A stretch of 64,000 nt of DNA, from the NCBI RefSeq assembly GCF_030406045.1, contig NZ_CP128988.1, forward strand, positions 1,647,438 through 1,711,437, given 5' to 3'. The stretch is from Thiohalobacter sp. IOR34 (lineage in GTDB: Bacteria; Pseudomonadota; Gammaproteobacteria; Thiohalobacterales; Thiohalobacteraceae). The notes under the pieces were generated by a model that was given only the letters and a program-made list of their open reading frames with translations, was not told the origin of the DNA and did no database searches. Below, piece by piece: positions 22,405 through 30,739 of the stretch (position 1 is the first letter of the stretch; each line of letters opens with the position of its first letter). The position numbers were made by a program, and so were the translations under genes.

Positions 22405-22872
22405 ATGACAGGGGAATCGGCCATCGCTGACCGGCAGGGCTTCCTGGTCGCCCGCGCCGACTGGTCACAGGACGAGGCGGCCATCCGCCGCATCCGCCAC
22501 CAGGTGTTCGGCGAGGGATTCGAAGGCGACGGCGAAGAACCGGACGCGGCCTGCGTCCATCTGCTGGCCTATGACCTGGACGGCCACCCCATCGCCGCGG
22601 CGCGCATGCAGGCCGATGGCCACATCGGGCAGATGGCGGTCATCGAGAGCTGGCGCGGCCAGGGGGTCGGCAGCGCCCTGCTGCGGTCACTCATCGAGTT
22701 GGCCATCGAGCATGGCCTGGAGCAGGTCCGACTCAGCGCCGGGGCCGAGGCCGCCCCCTTCTATCACCTGCACGGCTTCCTGCCCTGCGGCGATCCGCTC
22801 GAGGTCGCGGGCCGCCCCCGGCAGCCGATGTTCCGCTACTGCAGCGATCCGGCGGATCCGCCGCAACTCTGA
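22405..22872 (+). CDS. GNAT family N-acetyltransferase
   Basis: Predicted cytoplasmic acyl-CoA N-acyltransferase of 155 residues, substrate unknown. The acetyl-CoA loop is seen in AVIESWRGQGVGSALLRSL; the C-terminal FYHLHGF motif is typical of the ElaA/YjcF-like branch. The ATG at 22405 gives the usual length. Six bases separate it from the DUF7931 gene, and in other proteobacteria the two are often adjacent or fused. Confidence 0.85.
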   Translation: MTGESAIADRQGFLVARADWSQDEAAIRRIRHQVFGEGFEGDGEEPDAACVHLLAYDLDGHPIAAARMQADGHIGQMAVIESWRGQGVGSALLRSLIELAIEHGLEQVRLSAGAEAAPFYHLHGFLPCGDPLEVAGRPRQPMFRYCSDPADPPQL

Positions 22873-22878
22873 CCCGCC

Positions 22879-23409
22879 ATGCAACCGTTCAGCCTGCAGC
22901 GACTGGAAGAGGCACGACTCGGCGAGGCCGGTGGTGGACCGCTGGCCCTTGGCAGCCGCGACGACAACCGCGCCGCGGTGCTGGCCCTGGCCGGTCAGGC
23001 ACGGCGACGCATCGACATCTTCACCCAGGACCTGGAACCGGCGCTCTACGACTGCGGCGAATTCATCGAGGTTCTGACCCGGCTGGTCCTCGGCTCCCGC
23101 CAGGCGCGGGTTCGCATCCTGGCCGTCGACCTCAGCCGGGCGGTCCGGGAGGGCCACCGGCTGATCGAGTTCTGCCGGCGGCTGAGCAGCTATGCCGCCA
23201 TCCAGCGCTGCCATGAGGACGATCGCGAGCGGAGCGATGCCTTCCTGCTGGCCGACGACCACGGGCTGCTGCACCGCCGCCTGGCCTCCCGCCCCGAGGG
23301 GCTGGTGGACTTCGATGCGCCGGCCGAAGTCCGCCGCCTGCGCAGCGAGTTCGAAACCCTGTGGGCGCGCAGCGCTCCCGAGCCGGACCTGAGGCGGCTT
23401 CACCTCTAG
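22879..23409 (+). CDS. DUF7931-type protein (PLD-like helix-strand domain)
   Basis: 176 residues, function unknown. Contains IDIFTQDLEPALYD, VRILAVDLSRAVREGHRLIEFCRRLSS and a C-terminal LLADDHGLLHRRLASRPEGL, reminiscent of phospholipase-D-like folds but lacking an HKD pair. Immediately follows the GNAT gene and precedes the secretin-N-like gene by two bases, so the three are probably one operon. Confidence 0.65.
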   Translation: MQPFSLQRLEEARLGEAGGGPLALGSRDDNRAAVLALAGQARRRIDIFTQDLEPALYDCGEFIEVLTRLVLGSRQARVRILAVDLSRAVREGHRLIEFCRRLSSYAAIQRCHEDDRERSDAFLLADDHGLLHRRLASRPEGLVDFDAPAEVRRLRSEFETLWARSAPEPDLRRLHL

Positions 23410-23411
23410 CC

Positions 23412-24224
23412 ATGCCGACACCCCACCGCTCACTGCAGATCCTCGGCCTGTGCCTCCTCTGGCTGCTGGCCGGCACCCTGGCGGCCGCCGGGCGCATGGA
23501 ACTGATCGAACTCAAGCAGCGCACCGCCGAAGAGCTGATCCCTGTCCTCGAACCGCTGTTGCAGGAGGGCGAGGCCGTCAGCGGCCAGGGTTACCGCCTG
23601 GTGCTGCAGGCCGATGAGACCCGCCTGCAGGAACTGAAACGGCTGGTGGAAAGACTCGACCGGGCCGCGGTTCGCCTGCGCTTCACGGTGCGCCGCGGCA
23701 GCGTCGCCGATCTGCGCGAGGATGAGCTGCGCGGCAGCGGCGGGATCCAGGTGGAGAACGGCGACACCGAGGCGGCCCTGCGCGCCCGCCTCTATGGCAC
23801 CCGACGTCGCGAGGCGGCCGACAGCCACTTCACTGTCACCGGCCTGGCCGGCAGCCCGGTATACATCGCAAGCCGCCTCTCCATCCCGGTAGTGGTCACC
23901 ACCCGCCGCCAGCTCGACGATCACACCTGGGTCACCGACAGCGTGGAATACGAGGACAGCTACTCGGGTTTCTATGCCCTGGCCGAGGTCAGGGGCGACC
24001 AGGTGCTGGTCAGCATCAGCCCGCAGCGCGAGGCCTTCGGCAGCGGCGGCATCCGCGAGGGCCAGGCGATCCACACCCGGCTACGTGGGCGGCTTGGCGA
24101 ATGGCTGGAGATTGGCGGCATGGGCGAGGCCCGTCAGGAAGAGAGTGGCCGGCTGCTGGGCCGCACCCGCAGCCGCACGGAGCAGCAGAACCGCCTCTGG
24201 CTGAAGGTGGAACGCCTGCCCTAG
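23412..24224 (+). CDS. Exported protein with secretin-N-like domain
   Basis: 270 residues with a signal peptide (hydrophobic 8-25, ending LAAA). Residues about 27-85 (ELIELKQRTAEELIPVLEPL ... LKRLVERLDR) match the secretin/NolW N-terminal repeat, the ring-forming module of type II/III secretion and type IV pilus secretins. The rest (strand-rich, RRGSVADLRED, SPQREAFG) is not recognised, and there is no beta-barrel pore domain. It could be a partner of a secretin or an independent periplasmic protein. No secretion genes lie nearby. Confidence 0.7.
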   Translation: MPTPHRSLQILGLCLLWLLAGTLAAAGRMELIELKQRTAEELIPVLEPLLQEGEAVSGQGYRLVLQADETRLQELKRLVERLDRAAVRLRFTVRRGSVADLREDELRGSGGIQVENGDTEAALRARLYGTRRREAADSHFTVTGLAGSPVYIASRLSIPVVVTTRRQLDDHTWVTDSVEYEDSYSGFYALAEVRGDQVLVSISPQREAFGSGGIREGQAIHTRLRGRLGEWLEIGGMGEARQEESGRLLGRTRSRTEQQNRLWLKVERLP

Positions 24225-24228
24225 CCCT

Positions 24229-24285
24229 GAGCATCGAACCCTTGGTGCAATATGCGGGCTAGAGCCCGGATATTGCATCAGGACC
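24229..24285. repeat. Abutting R1 end fragments
   Basis: A right end (GAGCATCGAACCCTTGGTGC, AATATGCGGGCTAG) is followed directly by a left end (AGCCCGGATATTGCATCAGG). Both are truncated copies. Confidence 0.55.
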
Positions 24286-24316
24286 CCGGATGATGACGTG
24301 GCTGGGCCCGCCGGGG

Positions 24317-24385
24317 ATCGCGGCCTGGAGGCCGCTCCTACGGGGCATGGCGGCACCCTGGTAGGAGCGGCCTCCAGGCCGCGAT
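24317..24385. repeat. R3 REP-like hairpin (copy 3)
   Basis: Arms ATCGCGGCCTGGAGGCCGC and GCGGCCTCCAGGCCGCGAT; spacer CGGGGCATGGCGGCACC resembles that of copy 1. Confidence 0.8.
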
Positions 24386-24398
24386 TGTCGCGGTGTTG

Positions 24399-24560
24399 AG
24401 TCTGCCGGATTCAGGCGATCGTAGCGAGCAGGCCGGGAGAACGAGAACGAATCTTCACGATTTCGAGGCGCATAGTGGACACTACGCAACGGGAAATCGG
24501 GGAGATTCGCGCCGCTCTCCCACCCGCGCAGTAGCTCAGTCCTGAGTCCGACAGGCTGCT
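24399..24560. repeat. R2 palindromic element (inverted full copy)
   Basis: AGTCTGCCGGATTCAGGCG at the left and CCTGAGTCCGACAGGCTGCT at the right. The interior is the reverse complement of the 12712 copy with few changes (GAACGAATCTTCACGATTTC, CGCATAGTGGACACTACGC). A degenerate R1 right end follows at 24571-24622. Confidence 0.75.
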
Positions 24561-24636
24561 GGCCCGACCTGCTTTGCCGGATTCGCCCTGAGCATCGTAT
24601 CCTCGGCACATCATGCGGGCTGGTATCCTGGAGACC

Positions 24637-24867
24637 ATGTCGCAACGCATCCGCTTCCATCTGCAACTCTCGGCCGACGACTACCTGCACTTCTACCAGG
24701 GCAGTGCGCGCGACGTCCTTGCGCGGGCCCTGGACGGCCGCCGCCTGCGCTTCCCCGCCGCTGCCCTGCGCCCCTTCGTCCGCCACAACGGTGTCCATGG
24801 GCTGTTCGAGATCGAATTCGACGCCGATCACCGGCTGGTCGCGCTGCGCCGCCTGGGAGACCTCTGA
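24637..24867 (+). CDS. DUF2835 family protein
   Basis: 76-residue cytoplasmic protein of unknown function, widely conserved in gammaproteobacteria. Recognised by RIRFHLQLSADDYLHFYQG and by RFPAAALRPFVRHNGVHGLFE. The ATG at 24637 follows CTGGAG. It ends five bases before the convergent 2OG-oxygenase-like gene. Confidence 0.8.
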   Translation: MSQRIRFHLQLSADDYLHFYQGSARDVLARALDGRRLRFPAAALRPFVRHNGVHGLFEIEFDADHRLVALRRLGDL

Positions 24868-24872
24868 GGTCT

Positions 24873-25415
24873 TCAGCCGGCCACCGGGCCCACATTGATG
24901 CCGATCGACAGACGGGTCGCCTCGCTGCGGTTTTCGGTGACCTCGTGCGCCAGATCCGGGGGGAAGAACACCAGGTGACCGACCCGCGGTGGAATTCGCA
25001 AACGTCGCTCACCGGCATGGATCAGTAGATCACCGGAATCCGCGGGCACCGTCACGTAGTACACCGCCGACATCAGTTCGTCGTCGTCGTCGTGACGATG
25101 CAGGCTGGTCGCCTGGCCCGGCCCCATCTCGTTGAACCAGCCACCGGCGCGCAACTCGACGTCCGCCGCCAGGCCGAGAATCTGCCGGGTGCCCGCCACC
25201 GCTACTGCCAGTACCTCGGCCAGCGCCGGCACGCGGGCCAGCGGCAGATAGAGATTCTCGTAACGCCCGCCAAAGAGATGGCTGCGCCGCAGGTCGGGAT
25301 CATCACGGTGCTGTTGGAAGTCCTGCAGCAAGGCCGCGTTGACCGTGTCCGCCGTCGGCAACGGCAGGCGAAACAGGGGAAGCTCATGATCGACTCGTTC
25401 CAGGTTGAAAATCAT
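24873..25415 (-). CDS. Putative 2-oxoglutarate/Fe(II)-dependent oxygenase
   Basis: 180-residue jelly-roll protein of the 2OG-FeII_Oxy_5 type. The iron triad is visible as SLHRHDDDDE (His-x-Asp) and the distal His in FFPPDLAHEVTENRSEATRL, which also supplies the 2OG-binding Arg. SAVYYV and GDLLIHAG are typical core strands. The substrate is unknown. Start uncertain: ATG at 25415 (MIFNLERV) is preferred; an ATG four codons upstream (25427) also exists and neither has a clear Shine-Dalgarno. Confidence 0.75.
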   Translation of the reverse strand: MIFNLERVDHELPLFRLPLPTADTVNAALLQDFQQHRDDPDLRRSHLFGGRYENLYLPLARVPALAEVLAVAVAGTRQILGLAADVELRAGGWFNEMGPGQATSLHRHDDDDELMSAVYYVTVPADSGDLLIHAGERRLRIPPRVGHLVFFPPDLAHEVTENRSEATRLSIGINVGPVAG

Positions 25416-25573
25416 ATTGATACACACATTTTATAATCTAATTTCTTTGTTCTGGCACCACAGCCCAAGGTGCCATTTTATTGACATCACGGAGCTGGCC
25501 GGGCATTGTCCAACAAGTGGCACTTCAGCCGCCTTGATCTGGATCGCCCCTGTGACTGGTGACGAAACGTGCG

Positions 25574-26059
25574 ATGACTGTTTCCCCTTCCAAGCGGGTT
25601 CCGCAGACCGAAGCGAGACCTGACAAACGGGCCTTGCCGGACCGGCGACGCTTCACCTGGAAGACCCTGGTCTACGGCGACCGGCTGCGCCGCCGCCGCG
25701 GGCCGCGGCGCGAATCGGAGCGCAGCAGCTACTACATCGACGAATACGGTGCCCACTGGTTCCTGATGGTTTTCGGCATCATGGTCCTCTGCCTGCTCGA
25801 TGCCGGCCTGACCATTCTGCTGCTCACCCAGCACGATGCCGTGGAACTCAACCCCGTGATGGACTATCTCATCCAGCGGGATCTGCGGCTGTTCGCCGTG
25901 TTCAAGATCATCCTCACCGGCGCCTGTCTGGCGGTCCTGGTCATCCATCTGCGCCATCGGGCCTTCCGCCTGCTGCCGACCGGCGGACTGATTTCCATGA
26001 TCTTTGCCGGCTATCTGGCGCTGATCGGCTGGGAGCTGCTGCTGTTGGGCTACGTCTAA
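25574..26059 (+). CDS. DUF5658-type membrane protein
   Basis: 161 residues. The basic N-terminal half (residues 7-50, with RRRRGPRRE) is cytoplasmic. Three predicted membrane segments follow: about 62-84 (FLMVFGIMVLCLLDAGLTIL), 104-124 and 134-158. The DAGLTILLL..HDAVELNPVM stretch is the DUF5658 hallmark. Function unknown. A GTG at 25559 would add five residues. Confidence 0.7.
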   Translation: MTVSPSKRVPQTEARPDKRALPDRRRFTWKTLVYGDRLRRRRGPRRESERSSYYIDEYGAHWFLMVFGIMVLCLLDAGLTILLLTQHDAVELNPVMDYLIQRDLRLFAVFKIILTGACLAVLVIHLRHRAFRLLPTGGLISMIFAGYLALIGWELLLLGYV

Positions 26060-26080
26060 GAAAGGCCTGATCAAATCTGG

Positions 26081-26470
26081 TTATTGACCCGGCAACGAGA
26101 TACTAAGACAAACGATAACAAAGCCTCATTCAGAGCTTGCCAGGCGCCCCGGATCAAGGCGTGCCCCGCAGGGAATGGCCCGCCCTTGCCAAGGGGCACA
26201 ACGCAGAGCCGGGGCGCCTGGCAAGCTCCCTGCGGGCGGGCCTCTGGACGGCCATCCGCAGGTTGCCATGGCTTGACAGGGAATCACCCTGCCGGCGCCA
26301 TTGCGCCTTGCGGGCTGATCGTCCAGAGACCCGCTGAATGAGGCTTTGTTATCGTTTGTCTTAGTAAATCGTTTTCAGGGCCTCATGAAGGGTCCGGATC
26401 AAGGCGCAGCTCGCTGGCAAGGGTGGCTCCCGCACCTCTCTTTCCGTACCGAGCGCCGAGCCGGGGCCTG
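26081..26470. repeat. E elements E2 (26101-26366) and degenerate E4, apparently nested
   Basis: E2 has perfect 33-base outer arms (26101-26133 and 26334-26366, beginning TACTAAGACAAACG), module 1 with a perfect 19-bp stem (26134-26152 with 26209-26227, AGCTTGCCAGGCG...) enclosing CGGATCAAGGCG ... CAACGCAGAGCCGG, and module 2 (26228-26333) with an imperfect stem. It is flanked by TATTGACCCGGCAACGAGAT on the left and AATCGTTTTCAG plus a second CGGATCAAGGCG core (26395-26406) on the right. E2 therefore seems to lie inside the left arm of an older, truncated copy E4. No gene is visible in 26060-26513. Confidence 0.75.
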
Positions 26471-26513
26471 TAGAGCTTCGATCAGACGCTCTGCCAACTC
26501 AACAAATCACAGC

Positions 26514-28253
26514 TCAGGCGGCCGGACCCTCTCGCAGATATTCGACCATCAACTGCAGACTGCGCAGTCCACGGTAGTCGTTGATGTCCAGCCGGTAGGC
26601 GATCTCCAGCCGCATGCCTTCGCGGGGCTCGATGGCATCGGCCTGGTTGAAGGCGATGGCGTCCAGCGTCACCGAGCCACCCCGGGGACGCAACTGCAGC
26701 TTGAGATGCGCATCCTTCAATAACCGCCAGGAGCGCAACTCGAAGACCCCATCGAACACCGGCTCCGGAAAGGCCTGCCCCCAGGGACCGGCACCGCGCA
26801 GCAGCTCGGCGGTCTCCATGTTCAGCGCATCCGGGGCCAGTTCACCGTCGCTGTGGATGACACCACGCAGGTCGTCGGGGCCGAGGTGGCGCCGAACCTC
26901 GGCGTCGAAGGCCGTGCGGAAGGTCTCCAGATCCGCCTCGCGCAGGCTCAGGCCGGCGGCCATGGCGTGGCCGCCGAACCTGGGGATCAACCCCGGTTCA
27001 CGGGCCGCGACCGCCTCCAGGGCATCGCGGATGTGCAAGCCGGGCACCGAGCGCGCCGAGCCCTTCAGCTCCCCCGTCCCGCTGCGGGCGAAGGCGATCA
27101 CCGGCCGATGCCAGGCCTCGCGCACCCGCGCGGCAAGGATGCCGATCACCCCCTGATGCCATTCGGGGCGGTAGAGGCAGACGCCGGTCGGCAGCGTCTC
27201 CGGCGCCTGCCGTTGCACGCGCTCCAGCTCGGCCAGCGCCTCGGCCTTCATCCCCGCTTCGATCTCGCGCCGTTCGCGGTTCAGGGCATCCAGTTCGGCG
27301 GCCATGCCCCGTGCCGCATCCGGATCGTCGCAGAGCAGGCATTCGATGCCCAGCGCCATGTCCTCCAGCCGGCCGGCGGCATTCAGCCGCGGCCCGACCG
27401 CGAAGCCGAGGTCGCTGGCCTGGAGGGCCACCGGGCTGCGGCGGGCGACCTCCAGCAGTGCGCGGATACCGGGCACGCAGCGGCCGGCACGGATGCGGCG
27501 CAGGCCCTGCTCGACCAGGATCCGGTTGTTGTGATCCAGCGGCACCACGTCGGCCACGGTACCCAGGGCCACCAGATCGAGCAGCGCGGCCAGGTTCGGC
27601 TCGGCAATGCCGGCCGCGCTGAACCAGCCGCTGTCGCGCAGTCGCGCGCGCAGCGCCAGCATCAGATAGAAGGCCACACCGACGCCCGCCAGATGCTTGC
27701 TGGGAAAGTCGTCACCGGGCAGATTGGGATTGACCAGGGCATCCGCCGCCGGCAAGCGCTCGCCCGGCAGATGATGATCGGTCACCAGTACCCGGATGCC
27801 CAACGCCCGGGCCGCGGCCACGCCCTCGATGCTGGAGACCCCGTTGTCGACCGTCAGGATCAGATCCGGCCCGCGGCCGGCGGCAACCTCCACCAGCTCC
27901 GGCGTCAGGCCATAGCCGAAGTCGAAGCGGTTCGGCACCAGATAGTCGATCTGCGCCAGGCCCATGGAACGCAGGGCACGCATGCAGAGCGCGGTGCTGG
28001 TGGCCCCATCGGCATCGAAGTCGCCGACGATCAGCAGCCGCTGCTGTTCGATGAGGGCCTGCTGCAGCAGATCGACGGCGCGCTTCACCCCCCCCAGGCG
28101 CTGCGGCGGAATCAGCCGCTCCAGGGACAACTCCAGCTGGGCGGGATCCTCCAGGCCACGGGCGGCATAGATCCTTCGCAGCAGGGGATGCAGCTCCGCC
28201 GGCAGGCCAGCGGGATCGCAACGCGGCGCACGGCGCTGGATGATCCGCCTCAT
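26514..28253 (-). CDS. recJ: Single-stranded-DNA-specific exonuclease RecJ
   Basis: 5'-3' ssDNA exonuclease for recombination and mismatch repair. 579 residues. Phosphoesterase motifs GDFDADGATST, VDNGVSS and DHHLPGERLP of the DHH domain; the DHHA1 domain has FGGHAMAAGLSLRE; the C-terminal OB domain follows. The ATG at 28253 overlaps the TGA of the RpfE-type gene. The open frame extending to 28892 is antisense overlap and not part of the protein. Confidence 0.96.
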   Translation of the reverse strand: MRRIIQRRAPRCDPAGLPAELHPLLRRIYAARGLEDPAQLELSLERLIPPQRLGGVKRAVDLLQQALIEQQRLLIVGDFDADGATSTALCMRALRSMGLAQIDYLVPNRFDFGYGLTPELVEVAAGRGPDLILTVDNGVSSIEGVAAARALGIRVLVTDHHLPGERLPAADALVNPNLPGDDFPSKHLAGVGVAFYLMLALRARLRDSGWFSAAGIAEPNLAALLDLVALGTVADVVPLDHNNRILVEQGLRRIRAGRCVPGIRALLEVARRSPVALQASDLGFAVGPRLNAAGRLEDMALGIECLLCDDPDAARGMAAELDALNRERREIEAGMKAEALAELERVQRQAPETLPTGVCLYRPEWHQGVIGILAARVREAWHRPVIAFARSGTGELKGSARSVPGLHIRDALEAVAAREPGLIPRFGGHAMAAGLSLREADLETFRTAFDAEVRRHLGPDDLRGVIHSDGELAPDALNMETAELLRGAGPWGQAFPEPVFDGVFELRSWRLLKDAHLKLQLRPRGGSVTLDAIAFNQADAIEPREGMRLEIAYRLDINDYRGLRSLQLMVEYLREGPAA

Positions 28254-29284
28254 GACCGGAGCAGCGCCTGCAGGGGGCGCAGCGGTCGCCAGAAACGACG
28301 CAGCCGACGGCGGTCGACACGGTACTCGCGACCATCGCCCGGCACCAGGTGGAGACTGCCCAGACGCCGCCCTGCAAGCGCATCCAGCAGGGGGGCGAAC
28401 CAATCGCCTTCCAGGCTCTCCAGGGCAGCTCGCCAGCCGTCCAGGTCCCGCCTGGCGGCCACCGTCTCCAGCCCATCCAGCCAGAGCAGCCCCCTGCCCC
28501 CGGCCTCGTTCAGCCAGTCGTCGGCGCTCGTCGGCAGGGGCCGCGCCTCCAGCCCGCCGAGCCGCGCCAGCCCGCGGCCGAGCGGCGCCTCCGTCCAGAA
28601 CCGGCTCCAGGGGGCCGGCCGTGGCAACGGCAGGGCAGCGCTGCCACCCCAGGGCCAGAGGCCATTGATGGTCGGCCGGCCCTGTTCTGCACGAGCCTGG
28701 TTGACGGGATGGGCATGGAACAGCATCTGCACCTCGTTGAGTCGCGCCAGCCAGTCCCGGGCCTGCGGTCCCTGTGGCAGATAGGCATCGATATGGCGGC
28801 CGATCACCGCGGCCGGCGGCCGGGTCTCGATGGCCGGGGATTCCGGCAGATGCAGGTACCAGCGCCGGGCCGTCACCACCTCCAGTCGCCACTCCGGGGC
28901 GATGCCGCTGTCGGCAAAGGCCGCGGCGAGCGCCGCCGCCTCCCCGGCCTCGATGTCCAGCAGGCGGGCATCGAACAGCCGCAGCTCGGCGTGGTCGGCA
29001 CGCAGGTGCACCGGATCGGCACAGAGCAGCGGTCCCGGTGGCGACCGGCCGGTATCACCCAGGTAGCGCACTGCGGCCAGCGGCCAGGGTGGCGCATCGG
29101 CCTCGGTCAGCTTCCTGAACAGAAAATCCTCCAGCGTCTGCTCCGCGGGCCCGACATCGGCGCGGGACAGCAGCCGGGCGAGCGCCGGCGCCACCGGCCA
29201 GGGAAACCCGGGGTGTTCCATGCCCGGCAGGCTGGCAGTCAGACCGGGCAGCAACAGGGTCAGTTCGGGGGTTCGGGAAGCCAT
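28250..29284 (-). CDS. RpfE-type protein (phosphoglycerate-mutase-like fold)
   Basis: 344 residues, cytoplasmic, no signal peptide. Recognised by the N-terminal LTLLLPGLTASLPG, the central CADPVHLRADHAELRLFD and the WYLHLP/HIDAYLPQG and GLWPWGGS blocks of the RpfE/COG4255 family, whose gene often sits directly upstream of recJ (including in Xanthomonas). It resembles cofactor-independent phosphoglycerate mutase, but activity is unproven. Overlaps recJ by four bases. The start at 29284 lacks a good Shine-Dalgarno and abuts an R4 repeat. Confidence 0.8.
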   Translation of the reverse strand: MASRTPELTLLLPGLTASLPGMEHPGFPWPVAPALARLLSRADVGPAEQTLEDFLFRKLTEADAPPWPLAAVRYLGDTGRSPPGPLLCADPVHLRADHAELRLFDARLLDIEAGEAAALAAAFADSGIAPEWRLEVVTARRWYLHLPESPAIETRPPAAVIGRHIDAYLPQGPQARDWLARLNEVQMLFHAHPVNQARAEQGRPTINGLWPWGGSAALPLPRPAPWSRFWTEAPLGRGLARLGGLEARPLPTSADDWLNEAGGRGLLWLDGLETVAARRDLDGWRAALESLEGDWFAPLLDALAGRRLGSLHLVPGDGREYRVDRRRLRRFWRPLRPLQALLRS

Positions 29285-29292
29285 GATGGATG

Positions 29293-29497
29293 ATAGCCAC
29301 GGAATCCACGGACGAGGGGATTGGCCACGAAACCCACGAAATCCACGAAACCCGTGAAAAGCATCCTACTTGGTATGAGGCCAGTGATCTTGGGAAAGTT
29401 CTTTGGCAAACCGCATAGCGGTTGCCTCAATTTTTTCCTTTCGTGGGTTTCGTGGATTTCGTGGCTATTTGATTGTCCGTGGATTCCGTGGCCATTG
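29293..29497. repeat. R4 paired-arm repeat, longest copy, upstream of the RpfE-type gene
   Basis: The left arm combines TAGCCACGGAATCCACGG with TGGCCACGAAACCCACGAAA; the right arm mirrors both in reverse order (CGTGGGTTTCGTGGATTTCG, then GTCCGTGGATTCCGTGGCCA). The loop has a hairpin GGCAAACCGC-ATA-GCGGTTGCC. It occupies nearly all of the gap between thrC and the RpfE-type gene. Confidence 0.75.
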
Positions 29498-29512
29498 TGT
29501 TTTGTTACCTGG

Positions 29513-30592
29513 CTATGCCATGCCGGCCAGAATGGCGTCACGCACGGCGTCCAGGGTGGCGTCCACGGTCTGCACCGTGCCCTGGCTCTGGGCGATGGCG
29601 GTATCCGGATCCTTGAGGCCGTGACCGGTGAGGGTGCAGACCAGGGTACTGCCCTCGGGGATCTTGCCGGATTCGATGTCCCGCAGGGCACCCGCCAGCG
29701 AGGTGGCCGAGGCCGGCTCGCAGAACACGCCCTCCTTCTGCGCCAGCAGCTTCTGGGCGGCGAGGATCTCCGCGTCGGAGCATTCGTCGAACCAGCCGTC
29801 CGATTCCTCCTTGACCTTCCAGGCCTTGTCCCAGGACTGGGGATGACCGATACGGATGGCGGTAGCCACCGTCTCCGGGTTGTCGACCATCTCGCCGCGC
29901 AGGAAGGGCGCAGCGCCGCTGGCCTGGTAGCCGACCATCTGCGGCCGGTCGTTGACGATGCCGTGCTCGAAGTACTCGCTGTAACCCATCCAGTGAGCGG
30001 TGATGTTGCCGGCGTTGCCGACCGGCAGGCAATGGTAGTCCGGCGCCCGCTCCAGCTCCTCGATGATCTCGAAGGCGGCGGTCTTCTGACCCTGCAGGCG
30101 GAAGGGGTTGATGGAGTTGACTATGGTCACCGGCGCCTGTTCGGCGACGTCCTTGACGAGCTGCATGCCGGCGTCGAAGTTGCCGCGGATCTGCAGCACC
30201 ACGGCACCGTGCATCATCGCCTGGGCCAGCTTGCCCATGGCGATCTTGCCTTCCGGGATGAGCACGAAGGCGGTGATCCCGGCGCGTGCCGCATAGGCCG
30301 CCGCGGCCGCCGAGGTGTTGCCGGTGGAGGCGCAGATGATCGCCTTGCTGCCCTCCTCCACCGCCTTGGTCACGGCCATGCACATGCCACGGTCCTTGAA
30401 GGAACCGGTGGGGTTCAGGCCCTCGTACTTGACGTAGATATCGATCTCTTTGCCCAGCTCGCGGGGGATGTTGTTGAGCCGGATCAGCGGCGTGTTGCCC
30501 TCGCCCAGGCTGATGATGCGGGTGTCGTCGTGGATCGGCAGCCGGTCGCGGTATTTTTCGATGAGTCCGGTGTAACGGGGACGGAATGGCAT
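29513..30592 (-). CDS. thrC: Threonine synthase
   Basis: PLP enzyme converting O-phosphohomoserine to threonine. 359 residues of the short (plant/actinobacterial-like) class. The PLP Lys66 lies in NPTGSFKDRG and the phosphate-binding loop in LPVGNAGNITAH. The ATG at 30592 follows AGAGGA; the longer frame (to 30697) runs through an R4 repeat and is rejected. Downstream of hom in the same direction, 147 bases apart, with the R4 hairpin between. Confidence 0.96.
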   Translation of the reverse strand: MPFRPRYTGLIEKYRDRLPIHDDTRIISLGEGNTPLIRLNNIPRELGKEIDIYVKYEGLNPTGSFKDRGMCMAVTKAVEEGSKAIICASTGNTSAAAAAYAARAGITAFVLIPEGKIAMGKLAQAMMHGAVVLQIRGNFDAGMQLVKDVAEQAPVTIVNSINPFRLQGQKTAAFEIIEELERAPDYHCLPVGNAGNITAHWMGYSEYFEHGIVNDRPQMVGYQASGAAPFLRGEMVDNPETVATAIRIGHPQSWDKAWKVKEESDGWFDECSDAEILAAQKLLAQKEGVFCEPASATSLAGALRDIESGKIPEGSTLVCTLTGHGLKDPDTAIAQSQGTVQTVDATLDAVRDAILAGMA

Positions 30593-30623
30593 GTTCAGTG
30601 TCCTCTGTTTGAGTTCGGCATGA

Positions 30624-30734
30624 CAGCCACGGAACCCACTGAACCCACGGAAAATATCTTGTGTTTCACGGCGCCGCGCGGAGCGCGTGCGCCGCAATAG
30701 TTCTTTCCGTGGGTTCAGTGGGTTCCGTGGCCAT
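30624..30734. repeat. R4 paired-arm repeat between hom and thrC
   Basis: Left arm AGCCACGGAACCCACTGAAC(CCACGGAA) and right arm TTCCGTGGGTTCAGTGGGTT(CCGTGGC) pair perfectly over about 26 bases. The loop contains CACGGCGCCGCG ... GCGCCGCAAT. It could act as a terminator or processing hairpin inside the thr run. Confidence 0.75.
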
Positions 30735-30739
30735 CTCCT

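Noticed and set aside
26853-28784. A 643-residue plus-strand frame opposite recJ
   Set aside because: Antisense shadow; composition is Gln/Arg/Ala-rich without domain motifs, while the opposite strand encodes RecJ.
26514-28892. Single very long minus-strand frame (about 790 residues) covering recJ and the neighbouring gene
   Set aside because: Only the part from the ATG at 28253 is RecJ; the rest is a low-complexity out-of-frame reading of the RpfE-type gene, which has family similarity in its own frame.
29285-29512. Short histidine-rich peptides such as GHGIHGQ and HEIHETHE runs
   Set aside because: These are translations of the R4 CCACGAAA-type units and not proteins.
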